A stretch of 64,000 bases of DNA from Rhypophila decipiens (lineage: Eukaryota > Ascomycota > Sordariomycetes > Sordariales > Naviculisporaceae): assembly GCA_033297075.1 (NCBI GenBank), contig MU858061.1, positions 361,205 through 425,204 on the forward strand, given 5' to 3'. The number at the start of each line of letters is the position of its first letter. The stretch's first letter is position 1. This document shows positions 1-13,014 of the stretch, one piece after another. A program made the position numbers and the translations under genes. The notes beneath the pieces are model-generated. The model was not told the DNA's origin. It did not search any database and saw only the letters and a list, made by a program, of their open reading frames with translations.

Positions 1-2688
1 AGACTCTCCAGACTAGCCTTCAACCCCAGCAGCTTCCGATTATGCTCAATCAAAATTCCCTTGTTCCTCACCGTCTTGGTCTTCACATCCTGCAGCAAGA
101 GTCTATTCCTCTCAAACTTGGCCACCTCGGAGGCCTTGGGCCCCAGGATCCGCGTCCACAGAGAAGAAAGCAGATGCTCGGTGTGGAGTTCTTCTTGCCG
201 ATTGGACTCGCGGACTACCGTGCGGGCGAGGTTCTGGAATTGGTTGTCTATTGCTTCAAAGAGGCCGAACAAGGACAAGGAGTGGGTGAGTTCTGACTCG
301 ATGGCTTCTTCTAGGACGCTGAGGAATTCGTTAAAGGTTCTTTGGAGAGTCTGGCGTGTTCGTTGCGGGGTTGATTGGCCGAATATTGTTTGTAAAACCA
401 AGCCGAGTTGAGTGGGGGTGCCGGTTTGCGGGTTTTCGAGGATCCCAGCTGTGGAGAGGAGGTTGTGCATGTTGTCGTAGAGGTTTGAGAGGGGGGAGGT
501 GAGGAGGGAACTTGGGGAGGAGGAAATAGTCGATGGGGAAGAGGAGGGCAGTTGGGAGAGTTCGCGACGCGCCCAGTCCATTACTATTAGTATGCCGTCG
601 ATGTCTCCGTCTACGTTGGCAAAGAACTTGGTGAGCTCGATGGCGAGGGTCTTGAGGCTGTCGGAGAGGTCGTCTAGTTCCTTGACTATTATGGGGGCCG
701 AGGTCATGTTGCTGTTTCGGACTGTTTCCCCGAGATCCCAGACTGCGACGCCGGTGGCTTGGAGGTCGCCGACCTGTTGGATGCCGGATTCCGAGTAGTA
801 GATAAGTGGTTCGAAAGCGCGAGCTACGCCGGCTACTTTGACCAAGTCGGGGGCGGGCCGCATTGCTGCGGGCTCGAGGAAAAGGGACTTCAGGGCCGCA
901 TAGGAGAAGATGGCCACGAGGGTCGAGAGGACGAAACTGGACCGGGAGCGGAACATGAAGCCTAGTTTTGTGCGGAGGAAGACGATGGCTGATTCGATGG
1001 GTTCGGTGCGGTGTTGGACTTCTGCTCGGACGGCGAAGCGAAAATCTGGTAACATGTTAGTTATTATTATTGACATGATGATAAGCAAGCAATCCCATTT
1101 TTCGACTCTTTTCTTTCAGATGTTTTGGATCCTTTCCAAGCCCATTGAGACCATATTCGCTGTCCAAGGTGAATCATTTCCTTGAAGTGTTGTATAGAAT
1201 GTAAGCCAAAAAATGGGGCGAGAGTGAGACCAAGAATGGGCTTTGCTTCAACACAAAACAAGCCCATAACCATCTCACTTCGAATAAATAAAGAAATAAA
1301 AAGAGAAAAAAGACAACTTACAATTCTCCGACGGCTCCTCTTTGGCATCCTCGCTCCATAAGCTCCTCCTGTCCATCCCAGCTCCTTGTCTCTCCGCAAC
1401 AGCCGCCAATCGTTTCTCAGGCTCATCCTCTTCAGCCTCCCGCTTCACAAGCACACTACTTTTCACCGTCCTACCATCCCGTTCCATAACCTCGTCAATG
1501 CCCCCCAGCGTCTGTCCAGCAGCAGCAGAGAAATAATCCGGCTCCGGACTCCGTTCCTTATCAGGACTCATACTGCCCCTCGGCAGCCTAGTCTGTATCG
1601 CCCGCCTCAATATCTCGTCGTCTTCCTCATCCTTCTTCCTCTCATCCCCCCTCTCCTCCTCATTCTCACTCATATACAATCCATCATTATCGAGAAAGTC
1701 GTCATAGGGATCGTCCTGCTGCGACAAGGGGTGATGATTCCTCCAGAACCCATTATTCCTATCGCCGTTTCCCAGCCGCCTCCACGCCGGCGGACTGTAT
1801 CCACCTGCGGACTGCTCCTCCGAAAGGAGAGATTCGTTGTCGGACGTTAGGTCCTCCATCACCTCGGTCACTGTTAGATCCTCCGCGCAGGTGCTGCTGC
1901 TGTGGTTCCTGCTGTGATGACGATGCTGAATAACTGTTCTTGAGGAGGATTTGTCCACCAGTTTGGGTCTCAAAAGAGCCGTCTTCGGGTCGAATTCTTC
2001 GTGCTGATGAGGATGGGCGTCTAGGTGTTCGAGCGGATCTAGCGGGCCGTAGGGTCTCATTGTCGCTGTTGTCATTTTGGTGATTTGTTGTTTTAGAGTT
2101 TGATTTGGTGGGGCTGCCCGTCCGCGAACCTAATAAGAAGAAGGACCTTCTGCTGCTCGTGCTGCTCCGTTTCTTTTCCTTGTCTCGTTTTCTGCTGCTC
2201 TCGGCACTAGTAGTCGTTGTCGTTACTAGCGCGGTGGAAGTCCTTCTCTGCTCGTCGTAATAATCCAACTCGGGAGACTCGTTCCTTCCCCTTGGTCGAT
2301 CCTCGTCGCCCCACGGGTACGCAATCAACGGCGGAAGCGGCTTGTCCCGATAACTGTTCCCACCACCCGTCGCAGTCAACAACAGCCGGTTCCTATTCTG
2401 CAGGTGTCGTCTGCGCTGGTGGTAAAACTCGTCGTCGTCGTCTTCCTCGTCTTCCTCGTAAATCGGCGACGAAGACCGTACGCCCCTAAGCTGCGGGGCT
2501 TCCTTTCTGTGGCGCCGTCGTGAAAATATTCGTCGTAAGAAGAGTTGTCCTGGTATGAGAGAGCTGATGGGTGGTAGGTAGAGGAAGAGAAAGACTAGGG
2601 CGAGCACGAGGAATGCGACCCAGGCGCTGGGGGCTATGGTTATGCTGAGCAGTGAGACGTGGTTGTTTACCGTCAGGAAAGCGGGCAT
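1..2688 (-). CDS. Unrecognised membrane protein, 5' part (partial)
   Basis: I do not recognise this family. Proposed exons are complement(join(<1..1045, 1322..2065, 2130..2688)), giving about 782 residues before the window edge. The start is the ATG at 2688; an upstream in-frame GTG is not needed. The N-terminus has a hydrophobic segment at about residues 15-45, followed by a long acidic, serine- and arginine-rich low-complexity region. A second hydrophobic segment (about residues 460-480) lies in a better-folded C-terminal part with several predicted helices. The 276-nt intron (1046-1321) has a GTAAGT donor and a CTAAC branch. The 64-nt intron (2066-2129) is needed to keep frame but has an unusual GTTCGC donor, so a sequencing frameshift is an alternative. 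Two membrane segments around a disordered domain suggest a membrane scaffold, but no function can be assigned. Confidence 0.6.
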
Positions 2689-5154
2689 CTCAGATGGGAT
2701 CGCATGCACACTTTTTGCGCCACTTCCCCTTTTGTTGATCGACTTTTGCTTTTGTTCAAGTTGGAAGTCGGGAGGTTATTGTTGGTCTTGTTTATTGTGT
2801 GTCGCAAGTCGCAAAGCGGTCGCAAACAATAGATAGAGATAACACCAGCTGGGTGCAACCCGTCCGTGAAGTGGATCGTGAAATGTGAGAATGACGAGTG
2901 AATGATACTGCGATGCGATGCGATGATCCAACAGGCACTAACACGAAACCCAACGAGTGCGCGAGGAGAAAGAAGGACGAAAACCAGGCGACACAGTCAC
3001 ATGCGGTTTAGGATGGAATAAAAGAAATATCTTTGGTTATCCGTATCTAGAAAAACTTATCCTTCCCACTCGACTCACGACTTTCAACAGCTCACCACTC
3101 ACTCCCTGGTCTGTCTGGCCTGGATCATGGGAGTGTGCATTAAACGAGAGGTTGGGAGGCTCCAGTTAAGGGGACCCCCCTCCCCCCGTTAGACCCGGCC
3201 AGCCAACCATCCCCGCGTTTTCCGTTGCTAGGGAGGGGCACTCTCGGCAGGGGGCTGCATCTGCCGTGGCCGCCCCACCAATCGTTTGAGGCGATATTAT
3301 TGGCTAGAGGATTGATTAGTTTCCTGGCAGTTGAATGCAATTCTGTTGTCGATTATTTTCTCCTAAATTTTATGGTTATTCTGTCCGGCGCGACATAATC
3401 GTACTTTGTTTTGATTGAGAAGATTCCAAGGTAGCAATGCCCCCATTGATGGCCACAATTTCAGTATCCACCACCGATGTATTTAGCTGAAACTTGATAC
3501 CCCCAGCTGAGGACTGGCGAGGTCATCGTTGTCTTAGACCCCCGCAGTTCCCGTTGGCCTCCAGCTCCCAGCCTCGATCTTGAAGGGTGTTTGTTTCGAG
3601 GTTCACAAAGCAAACCATGGGACTCGGCAGAGGTATGCTTGTTTCTTGTTGTGTATCGGATCACCACCGGCGGTGTCTTACGGAAACAAACAGTTTCCAG
3701 TGTATGATGTAAAAGTCAAAATTGCAATACACTCCAGACAGCTGGCTAAGGCTCACCTGAGATCTGCTCTTTTCTATGTAGGTATCCATTATCGCTGAAC
3801 ATCAGGACCCTATCAACCACAGGCCGTGCAGTCTGGGCAAGAATGCGGCATAATGGGCTGTCGGCCAGAATGGGTGTGACTTAGTTAGGTACCTTAGCTG
3901 GTCTATTGAGTGCTGGGCTGATGAAACTTACAATTCCCATAGCCTTGAGCTGACGAAACTTCCATCGGACCCATATCCCCTCTGCTAGCCAGTGGAGAAG
4001 AAACAATAATGCAAAAAGGAATTATACCAGGGACCCAATAGATGACTCAATAGATGAGCGCCCGCCCCGGAAGTCACTGGCTTATCGTGGTCTACCACAA
4101 GCAGCAAGGGTTCTCGGTGTCCATGGTACCATACAAGACTCATGTCCGGTATACAAAGGCAGCATACCAATCAGTGATGCTTCCATCACCGATTCCCGAA
4201 ATCCACCGCTAAACTTGGCCACCATTATCCTGATCCTCAAAGCGATGGTCATCAACGATGCTTATAGCTGGTCAGCCGGGGAGAGCACATACCCCAAAGA
4301 GATAGACCATATTTCCATGTAGCACGAGAGATCTCGTGCCTTATTCATCGTCTTACAAAGTCTCATCCTCCCCCCTCCGGGGAAGCTAAATGTGCGCGCA
4401 CATTGGAATTCCGAGACCTGCTTAGGATTCACCGGCTCGACAGACAAACCTCTGGCATCAATCACCAGACAGACATCATGAGACTTCAACATGATTGAGA
4501 ACATTTTAGTGTCTATTAGCTATCTCCCTACTAATAGGATAATGCCATACTTGATCCCGTCCACGACGGATCTCGGTCATAACCGCTGTTGATCATAACG
4601 ACCGGGGTATTTTGTCGAGTCGTGAACCCCGCCGTCCCCTTGCCCTTCTAAAGTCGTCACTGAGCTCAGCAGCTCTACATGGGACAGCACTCGTAAGAAC
4701 CGCAACCGTAAACGCCGAATCGGTTGAATGAGAAATAGAAACGTGAAACCCCAACCTGTCCGTAGAGATGGCCACCCCGGGGACGTGATCCCAAAAAAAA
4801 AAGAGAGAGATAAAACGAAAAGCAGATAAGTCTATCAGTACATGAGGATGACATATCGACGTCGTAGCAAGAATGTTGCGGAAAAGTCGTCTTGCGAGAG
4901 AACCCGGCCTCTCACAAAGTAAACACTGTCATACCCACCCAGAAGCGAAATCCCCCCGTGGCTGCGCATGAGAAAATTCCGTTCATTCCGTCGTCATATG
5001 AAGTTGGTATCAAAACTTTTCCGGTCCCCTGTTGCAAAAGATCGATCGTTCAAGAACTGAAAGATGTAGAAGAAAGAAGCGATGTTGGAGAAGAAATGAA
5101 GGACCGTATCGCTGCCGGTCTTGGTATTCATATTCGCGTAAATGGAGAGGATCT
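2689..5154. other. Intergenic, no gene seen
   Basis: About 2.5 kb between the start of the left membrane-protein gene and the 3' end of PAB1. It should hold the promoter of the former and the 3'UTR of the latter. Only short open frames without conserved motifs occur. A short GCGAT repeat sits near 2910. Confidence 0.6.
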
Positions 5155-7468
5155 CTAGGCCTTCTCCTCGGCCTTCTCCTCCTTGACAGCCTTCTCGCTT
5201 TCACCGTCACCCTGGGTCTTGAGGTATTCGTCGTAGACAGCCAGGGCCTCGTTCACCTTGGCGTTGAGAGCGGCATCATCCTCGAATCTGGAGAGAAGTT
5301 AGCAAAATGCAAATGGTGCATACGTGAGGAGTAAAAAAAGCTTACAGATTGATCAGGTCAGCATTGTCCATCTCCAGGAGCATACCGGTGATCTTGCCAG
5401 CAAGGTCGGGCTGGATGGCCTGGATCTTGGGGAACAAGTGCTCGCCAATGACCTGCTTCTGGGCCTGAGGGTTCTCAATGGCCGAGAGCTGCTGCTGCAA
5501 GACACTGCCCATGCTAGCTGCAGGAGGCGGGGGAGGAGCGCCACCACGGCCAGCGCCGGCAAAGCTACCACCGCGGCCACGGCCACCCATTCCATTCTGA
5601 GGTCTGCCGCCAGGAGGGAACCCGGGAACACCAGGGCCAGCCATTTGAGGGATGGCAGCAGGTATTTGCTGCATGCCGCCACGGCCGCGACCACCGGGAC
5701 CGACTTGCTGGTTAACCTGCTGGATGGCAGCCATGTATTGAGCACTGTTAGGCTGGGGAGGGAAGCCACCAGGGGGGAACGCGCCCATGGGGTACATGGG
5801 AGGCATCTGCTGGGGAATGCCACCGCGGCCACCTTGCTGGCCAGGATAAGGGAACTGGCCAGGACGACCACCTTGCTGGACGGCGGGCATGCCCATACCG
5901 CCCTGGGGGAAAGGCCCACCACGGCCACCGGCGGGAGGCATGAAGCCGGGCTGCTGGCCGGCCGCGTAGTAGACTTGCTGGGGCTGCATGAACTGCTGGG
6001 GCATACCAGCTTGGGCAGCAGCCTGCTGCATGCGGAGCTGGTTGCGGGCCTGGATGCTGGCCTCAAGCTGGCTCTTGCGGACGTCCTTGCGTTGAGCAAG
6101 AGCGACGTACAGAGGCTTGTTGTTGATCATGCGCTGGTTCATCTCGGCAACGGCCTTGGTGGCATCATCGGGATTGGCAAAGCAGACGAAGCCAAAGCCC
6201 TTGCTCTTGCCGAGTCTGCGCCCCTCCTTCTTCTCGGGCTTCTTCTCGGAAGACTCCTCCTTGGACTCCGCCTCGTCTTCCTTCTTGTTCTCCTTGTCCT
6301 TGGAGTCCTTGGAGTCATCATCGGACTCGGAGAGGGTTTCCCTCATGACCTTGGCCGAGGTGATCTGACCAAACTCGGCAAACATAGTGCGGAGCTTCTC
6401 GTCATCGATATCGTCATCCAGGTTCTTGATGTACAGGTTGACGCCTTGATACTTGCTAGCCTTCTCAAGACGAGCAGCCTCATAAGATCTCCGGAGCTCT
6501 TCTTCGCGCTCGTGCTTCTTCTGGGCACGGCCGACGTAGAGTTCTTGGCCGTGGAAGTCCTTGCCGTTGAGTTCCTCGACAGCCTTGGCGGCGGCCTCGT
6601 GTGTGGTGAAGTTGACAAAGCCGAACTGGCGGCTCTTGCCAGTCTCGTCGCGAGCGACCGAGGACGAAGTGACATCGCCGTACTTCTCAAAGAGCTCGCG
6701 GAACTGGTCGTCAGTGACATCGGCACTAAGGTTCTTGATGTAGACGTTGGTGAAGTTGGCCTTCATCTCCTCAAACTTGCTCTGGCGGTCCTTCTTGGGG
6801 ATGTGGTGGCCGACGAAGACCTTCTTCTCGTTCAGAAGCATGCCGTTGACATGCTTGATGGCCTGCGCGGCAGCCTCATCGGTCTCGTAGTGGACGAATC
6901 CGTAGCCCTTGGAGTTGCCGTTCTCATCCTGGGCGACCTTGCAGCTCAAGATGTTACCAAAAGCGGCAAAGGTGTCGTGGAGAGCCTTGTTGTCAATGGC
7001 GACATCCAAGTTCTTGATGAAGACATTGCCCTGGCCGGTTTTGCGTAGCGCGGGGTCTCTCTGGGACCACATGATGCGGCAGGGACGACCCTTGATCAGG
7101 GTGTAGTTGAGATCCTCGAGGGCCTTCTCGCCGTCCGCCGAGTTGTTGTAGTTGACGTAGGCATATCCAAGAGAGCGACGGGTGACGGCGTCGCGGCAGA
7201 CACGAATAGAAGCAACAGGTCCGATCTGGGAGAACAGTTCAAACAACATGGCCTCGGTCACGGACTGGTCAAGCTCTCCGACGTAGAGCGAGGCAGAGGC
7301 CGGCTGGTGAGGGGTAGCAGAGCTGGGCGTGGGGTTTGCGGTGTCGTTCGCATACTCGGCTCCAACGTCCGTGTTGATGGCGGGAGCCGACTTGTCGCCT
7401 CCGTTGAGGCTAGCATTGCCGAGGTCAGCGGCGAGCTGGTCGACAGCGTTGGCAGGTGCAGAAGCCAT
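5155..7468 (-). CDS. PAB1: Poly(A)-binding protein PAB1
   Basis: Cytoplasmic poly(A)-binding protein that coats mRNA tails and links them to translation and deadenylation. CDS complement(join(5155..5287, 5346..7468)), 751 residues. Four RRMs follow in order at about residues 59-137, 147-224, 240-317 and 343-455, with RNP motifs such as [22 protein letters not shown] and [11 protein letters not shown]4 is split by an acidic, lysine-rich insert of about 45 residues. A proline/glycine/RGG-rich linker leads to the C-terminal MLLE (PABC) domain, which contains the [10 protein letters not shown] signature. The 58-nt intron (GTAAGC donor) falls inside MLLE, and the domain is complete only after splicing. 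Start ATG at 7468. Upstream lie a probable 5'UTR intron and A-tracts on the sense strand. Confidence 0.97.
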
Positions 7469-7492
7469 TGTGAGTGATGGAGACTGCAGACA

Positions 7493-7579
7493 CTAGAAAG
7501 CGACCGTTAGCCCTTGTTCTTGATAGATGCTGCGAAAGCGATCTCCAGAGGATTGCGCTCCAGTCGTCGGTCAACGTAC
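7493..7579 (-). other. Probable 5'UTR intron of PAB1
   Basis: On the minus strand a GTACGT donor (7574-7579), a CTAAC branch (7506-7510) and a TTTCTAG acceptor (ending 7493) define an 87-nt intron. It ends 25 bases before the PAB1 ATG. All three signals fit the fungal consensus. This is inference from splice signals only. Confidence 0.55.
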
Positions 7580-9414
7580 CGAAAATCCAATTGCTCAGAA
7601 AGGCCGAAGAGAATACCGTGCGCGGAGTAAAAGCGACGGCAGACAATACGGTCTCGAGTGATTTGACAAGAAGGTCCTTATCAAGAATCGTCTCTGTCGG
7701 TTCTGCTGGAGAGGACAAAGAGTTCGAGGTATTGTCGTCGGTGAATGAGGGACAAGCTTCCGGGACAAGTTGACAAGTCGGTCGCCGATTTTCTTTTTTC
7801 TGATTTTTTTGGGGTTTCGACGAGGGTTGTCGTTGATTGGTTAGATGTGGTTTTTTGCAGGTGGATTTTCAATTTTTTTTGGTGGAGTTTAGAAAATCAG
7901 AAAAGACACAGAACCAAGCACGATGGTACCGTACTTATTTCTACTCCTTTCTGTGTTGGGTTTTTTTATTGGAAAGTTGGTGAGATAAAGGGTGTGAGTT
8001 TGTCTGAAGAAAGAAGTGGGAGAAAGGCGGACTGTGATGGCTTTAGGTCACGGGCAGAATTTTTTTTGGCCTCGCCAAATTTTGACTTTATGCAATTAAC
8101 CGAAGTTTAACAGGTTTTTTTTTACGCAGGCCCATTGAACTTTCTTCACCATTGGATGAATGATTCAAGCATCCACCTTCCATCTTGCAGTGTTGACTGC
8201 CAGCGGTACCTCCCGAACGCTTTCCTCAGCAAACGGCAAGATGACCAGTCTCTATTTCGAATGATTTACGGGATTCCTTCTCTACTCAACCATGGGGGAA
8301 AAAAAATTGGAAAATCATCGTTGGTCTCATGCCTAGGTCATGTCGATAAGCTGCTCGGCAGTATACCCCTAAATGCGATAGGATGATATGCCAGACCAGC
8401 AGAGGCAGCCTGATCTGTGCATATGAAGGAAACCCCGACTTCAATCTATAAGTCCGAACCTTCCTGCCTAAACCTAAAGGGTTTGCCCCAAACCTCAGAG
8501 CCTGCAAAGTGGCAAACAGCGCAATGCCAAAGCATGTTTCCGTGACTACGTATCAAACTTTACAGACGTCCACCTGAGTCCACAGGCAAAATAGGAAACT
8601 CAAACAGTATTGCGCTCCTCTATAAGCCTCACTGCCGCTTTGTTGCATACCATGCAATTACTCGTTTAGCCAGTTGACCTTTCTTTTTGGCTTGTTGTCT
8701 TTGTGTGCACGGCCCGTTGAAGCCACCTTCCTTGTCGGCACTCGTGGCACACCCGTCCGTGCTTTTCCTGGGCAAGAGCCTGCTCCACAGTACCTTATCG
8801 TTATCAGAGCCTCGCCCCCGCGTCTGGCCGACGCATCTTGCTGACAGCTCGTGAGGAAAGAGCACCACAAGCATGTGGGATGATGGAAGCTCATGGATAA
8901 TAGAAACGGCCGGTGTCGTCAACGGCCAACCTCGAAGCTGCACCCGCCACCATGATGAAGGGTTATTAGTCACCAGCAGCAGTCTACAAATTCGCATAAT
9001 ACGAAAGAAAATCTGATGGAAGCGTTTTCTGAACCTTATTTTCCCTTTTGGCTTCTTGATCGGTTCAGTTTGTAATGCATTGCAGTTTCCGTGCACTACC
9101 CACCTGAGGCTCGGGAGCTGGAACATCAGCGCCCACAGAGCAAAGAAGGCGTAGGTACCGAATAAACGGGCTTGCTTCGTCGCCAAAGTTTCGCCGACTT
9201 CATCACAAATTCTGAACATCTTCCTCCTCTCTTGACATTCTTGCACTCCATTCTTCAACGTCTCTGCTTTTAGCATTTCCTCAATCGTCCATCGGGCTAT
9301 CATCCCCCCGGGCCCATGCCCCAATCGCCTCGCAAGCATCGTGTGCAGCTTTCCAACGAACCGACCTGCCTCGGACTTTAGGCCTGGCCGCACCGTCCCA
9401 ACACACCGGTGGCC
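7580..9414. other. Divergent PAB1/HUL5 promoter region
   Basis: About 1.8 kb between divergent PAB1 and HUL5. The part nearer PAB1 (7789-7880, then 7961-7967, about 8061 and 8114) carries several T-tracts, which read as A-tracts on the PAB1 sense strand. A long open frame antisense to the HUL5 leader (8629-9393) has no family features and is not called. Confidence 0.5.
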
Positions 9415-12400
9415 ATGTTTCCAAACTTCTCAGGGAGCTCCCGCAGGACGCGGAATGTGAACCTCAGTGGGCATAAGCCCAGCAACCCATTTGCAAAGGC
9501 TACACCTGGCGCTGGTGTCGGGGCCTCTCGGACGGAAGCGATTGCGAAGGCGGAGCGAGAGCGACAGCAGAGACAACAGGAGAGGGAAACCAAAGAAGCT
9601 GCACTTCGAATCCAGAAGCTATGGAGGGGTTACCGTGTGCGACGAGACTACAGAGCATCTTGCCGCACTAGCCTTGCTCAGGCCTACAACGACAGGCAAT
9701 GGGGCCAACATGGGGAGCAGCGGCGGTCAGAATATGCTGTACCCCTAATACTCGTGGCCTTCCAGGCCTCTCATGTCGAAGACCACGTCCTGCTCTGCCG
9801 AGTGGTGGATGATCTGCTACGCACAAACTTCCATGTTTTCAGGACGAATCTCATCGACCGCAACAGACTGGGCAAGCTTGCACGGCTGATTCTTGTCGTA
9901 CTGGAGAGGTAGGTTCCAGCCTTTTTGCTGTATTCGCAGATGCCAATTTTACTAACGATTGGACCTCCAGGTGCGGAGCCCACCAAGATTTACAGTCACG
10001 AGTATCTGTACTCCTCGAAGCGCTTCCTACGATTTACACATTACTGCCACATTCGACCACCGTTGATTTTGAAGGCTACTATAAAGTAATAGGGAACTGT
10101 TATCGGCGGAGGGGACTCGATGATCGGACCGTTGATCCTCTCAGAAATGCTGCTGTCGCGCCTCTCAAGTTGAACGGCCAACCACCGAATGAGCGTACCC
10201 GAGCCGCATATGACGCCCTTGCATTTACCTTTCTTACACAACCCGACTTACCATTTGCTAGTCCCGAGTTGGATTTCTTTGCTTCCAACATCTGTTTGGC
10301 CTCTCTGGTAACAGCCATTGTTGAAGCCACATCTCAACGGACCGAGTCACGGCAAGGTGATTTGTGGCTACTGGCCTATTTGATTGCCCTGAAGAAGGCA
10401 AGAAAACAACGAGAAGTACCCAGCACCTATCCGATGGCCGTCAACCAGCTTCTCTTACTGTCGTCCAGCCAGATCCGTGCTAGCTTTGCCGCGAAGGCCA
10501 AGGGTGCCGCGGAGATGCTCCCTGCATTCGTGGCGGGCGAATTGGCGTCTTTGACGGACAAGGATGAGATACTTGACCTCGTCCAGCAACTTATTCGGCA
10601 TGGGGATGGTGATGAGAATTCCGGGTTTTTTGCCGGATACATTCTCGCCCTCATGTATTGCTTCCCTGGTCTCGGTGATGATATCCGGATGCGTCTCTAT
10701 CTGGCCGATATTGAAACCAGCCAGGGCAGTGTTCCATCTGTTAAATTCTTCTGGCGTGTCATCAGTCGGACAGCCCTATTCTCCAACATCGGGTCTGATT
10801 CAGAGGCAGCCCTTGGTATCTTACGGTATAGAAATCGGGCTGGCAACCCGAGAGCGGCATCAGATCCGGAATGGCATCGTGAGTGGCGAACGATTCTGCT
10901 TTTTCTTGAGCTGTACGTCTTCGTCCTTAGGACCACGGACGATGATGATTTCTTTGGGGCAATCAACCCAACAGCCCTGGTCGGCCATTCGTCATCCCGG
11001 TTGCGCGCCAGTGGCTTGTCTTTGACGGAGCTCAAGGCACTGACGCTGTTCCTCAAGCACCTCGGCTTCGTCCTTTATTATAACGCCGCCACAATTCAAG
11101 ACGAGTCTGCCGGGAGGAATCGTGAAGCATACGTCCTTACTTCCGGGATTGATTATGACGCTTTTCGGACCCTTGTGGCGACGGCCATGAAGATGCTCTA
11201 TGAGCGGGACTCTCGGCGCCCCTTCTTACCTGAGCGCCATTGGCTCATGACGTCGAAATTCGATATGGAGGGGTTCCTTCAAGCAGTCGTGCTCGAGGAA
11301 CAAGAGCAGCGCGCTCTACGTGAGAATGCCGAAGACAGCACTGACGTTTCAAGCGACGACGACGATGCATACCAACCTCTTGGGTCACGGTTGCAAGAGT
11401 CTCGGCAGATGAAGTTGGTGAGACTCAGAGCGATGCAGAAAAAGGCTGCGCGGGAGAGAATACTTGCTTCTGCAGGCCCGAGGCTCGAAATTCTGCGCAA
11501 TATGCCCTTTGTTGTCCCGTTCGAAACACGAGTTCAGATATTCCGGCAGTTCATCTTTCTTGACAAGGAGAGGCGTCGAGGTGGTTATGTCGATCCCGAC
11601 CAATGGAGACTTTCCATCATCCAGCAACTCCAACCACAAACCTGGCCGAACGCTCACGGACCTGGTAGAGACATGCTCAGAAGGCATTCTGCGCGGATCA
11701 AGAGAGGTCAAATATTCAGTGATGCTCTAGACCAATTTTGGGGCCTTGGCGACAGCCTGAAGGAGCCCATACAGATCACATTCGTCGATGAATTCGACAT
11801 ACAAGAAGCTGGCATTGACGGAGGAGGTGTTACCAAGGAATTCCTCACCAGTGTGACTACTGAAGCCTTTACGGAAAACACCAACTTGTTCGTGGCCAAC
11901 AGCAAGAATTCATTGTATCCCAACCCCGCAGCCCTCGACCAGCACAAGGATAGCCTCCAACAAGCCGGGTTGCCGGAGGGATCTGACGCCTGGCAAGAGA
12001 GCATCTCGGACTTTTTGCGTCAATATGAATTTCTGGGTCGCATCATTGGCAAATGCATGTACGAGGGAATCCTGATTGACATTGCATTCGCAGGCTTCTT
12101 CCTGCTCAAATGGGCATCTGCTGGCGGACAGGACACGTATCGCGCCCAGTTGAATGATCTTCACGAACTTGACGAGGAGCTTTACCAGGGGATGCTCCGA
12201 CTCAAGAACTACCCAGGTGATGTTGCGGACCTTGAGCTTGATTTCACCATCACGGACCAGGTCTCGTTACCCGACGAGCCCGTCCGAACCATCACGCGCA
12301 ATCTCATCCCCAACGGCGACTCGATTCCCGTCACAAACGAGAACCGTCTATTATACATCAGCTACGTGGCCCGACACAGGCTCGCGGTGCAACCGCACGC

Positions 12401-12866
12401 CCAGACCCGGGCCTTCCTACGAGGTCTCGGCATGATTATCGACCCGGCTTGGTTGAGCATGTTCAACCAGAACGAACTCCAGCGCCTCGTGGGCGGCGAC
12501 AGTTCTAGTATCGATGTCGAGGACCTACGCCGGCACACCATCTATAGTGGGGTGTACGAGGTTGGCGATGACGGACAAGAGCACCCCACTGTCAAACTGT
12601 TCTGGGAGGTGATGCGCGGACTCACAGATGCCGAGAAGAGGGACGTGCTGAAATATGTCACTTCCACGCCGCGCGCCCCCTTGTTGGGGTTCAGCCAGTT
12701 GAGGCCTGCTTTCAGTATTCGTGATGGGGGGCTTGATCAGACGAGGTTGCCGAGCGCGAGTACTTGCGTGAACCTGCTCAAGCTGCCGCAGTACCGGACC
12801 GTTGAGGTGTTGAGGAGCAAATTGCTGTATGCAGTCAAAAGCGGCGCTGGTTTTGATTTGAGTTGA
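9415..12866 (+). CDS. HUL5: HECT-type E3/E4 ubiquitin ligase, HUL5/UBE3C family
   Basis: Ubiquitin ligase that extends ubiquitin chains on proteasome-bound and misfolded proteins in this family. CDS join(9415..9908, 9971..12866), 1,129 residues. The first ATG is 9415; the in-frame GTG just upstream is not used. An IQ motif (about residues 61-80, RIQKLWRGYRVRRDYR) follows a basic N-terminus, as in UBE3C/Hul5. The C-terminal third is a HECT domain with the GGGVTKEF and FLGRIIGKCMYEG motifs. The predicted catalytic cysteine is about residue 1097 in the STCVNLLKLP signature. The single 62-nt intron has a GTAGGT donor and an ACTAAC branch. An inverted-repeat element begins 87 bp after the stop and may affect the 3'UTR. 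Confidence 0.93.
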
Positions 12867-13014
12867 AGGGTATCGGTATCTTGGAGCGATTTGTCATGGT
12901 AGCCAGGCCTTTTAAATATACATTATATGCCTTGATCTTATCCATTATATTTGGGCGCCTAATATACAGGCACCACTACTCTCGTATACAGGCACCAGTC
13001 CAATTTGACTTCCC

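Noticed and set aside
5324..7048. Long open frame (574 codons) on the plus strand
   Set aside because: It lies wholly antisense to PAB1, is leucine-rich low complexity and has no family motif; it is a by-product of C-ending codon bias in PAB1.
8629..9393. 254-codon open frame on the minus strand between PAB1 and HUL5
   Set aside because: No conserved motif; it overlaps the HUL5 promoter and leader and lacks coding-like composition.
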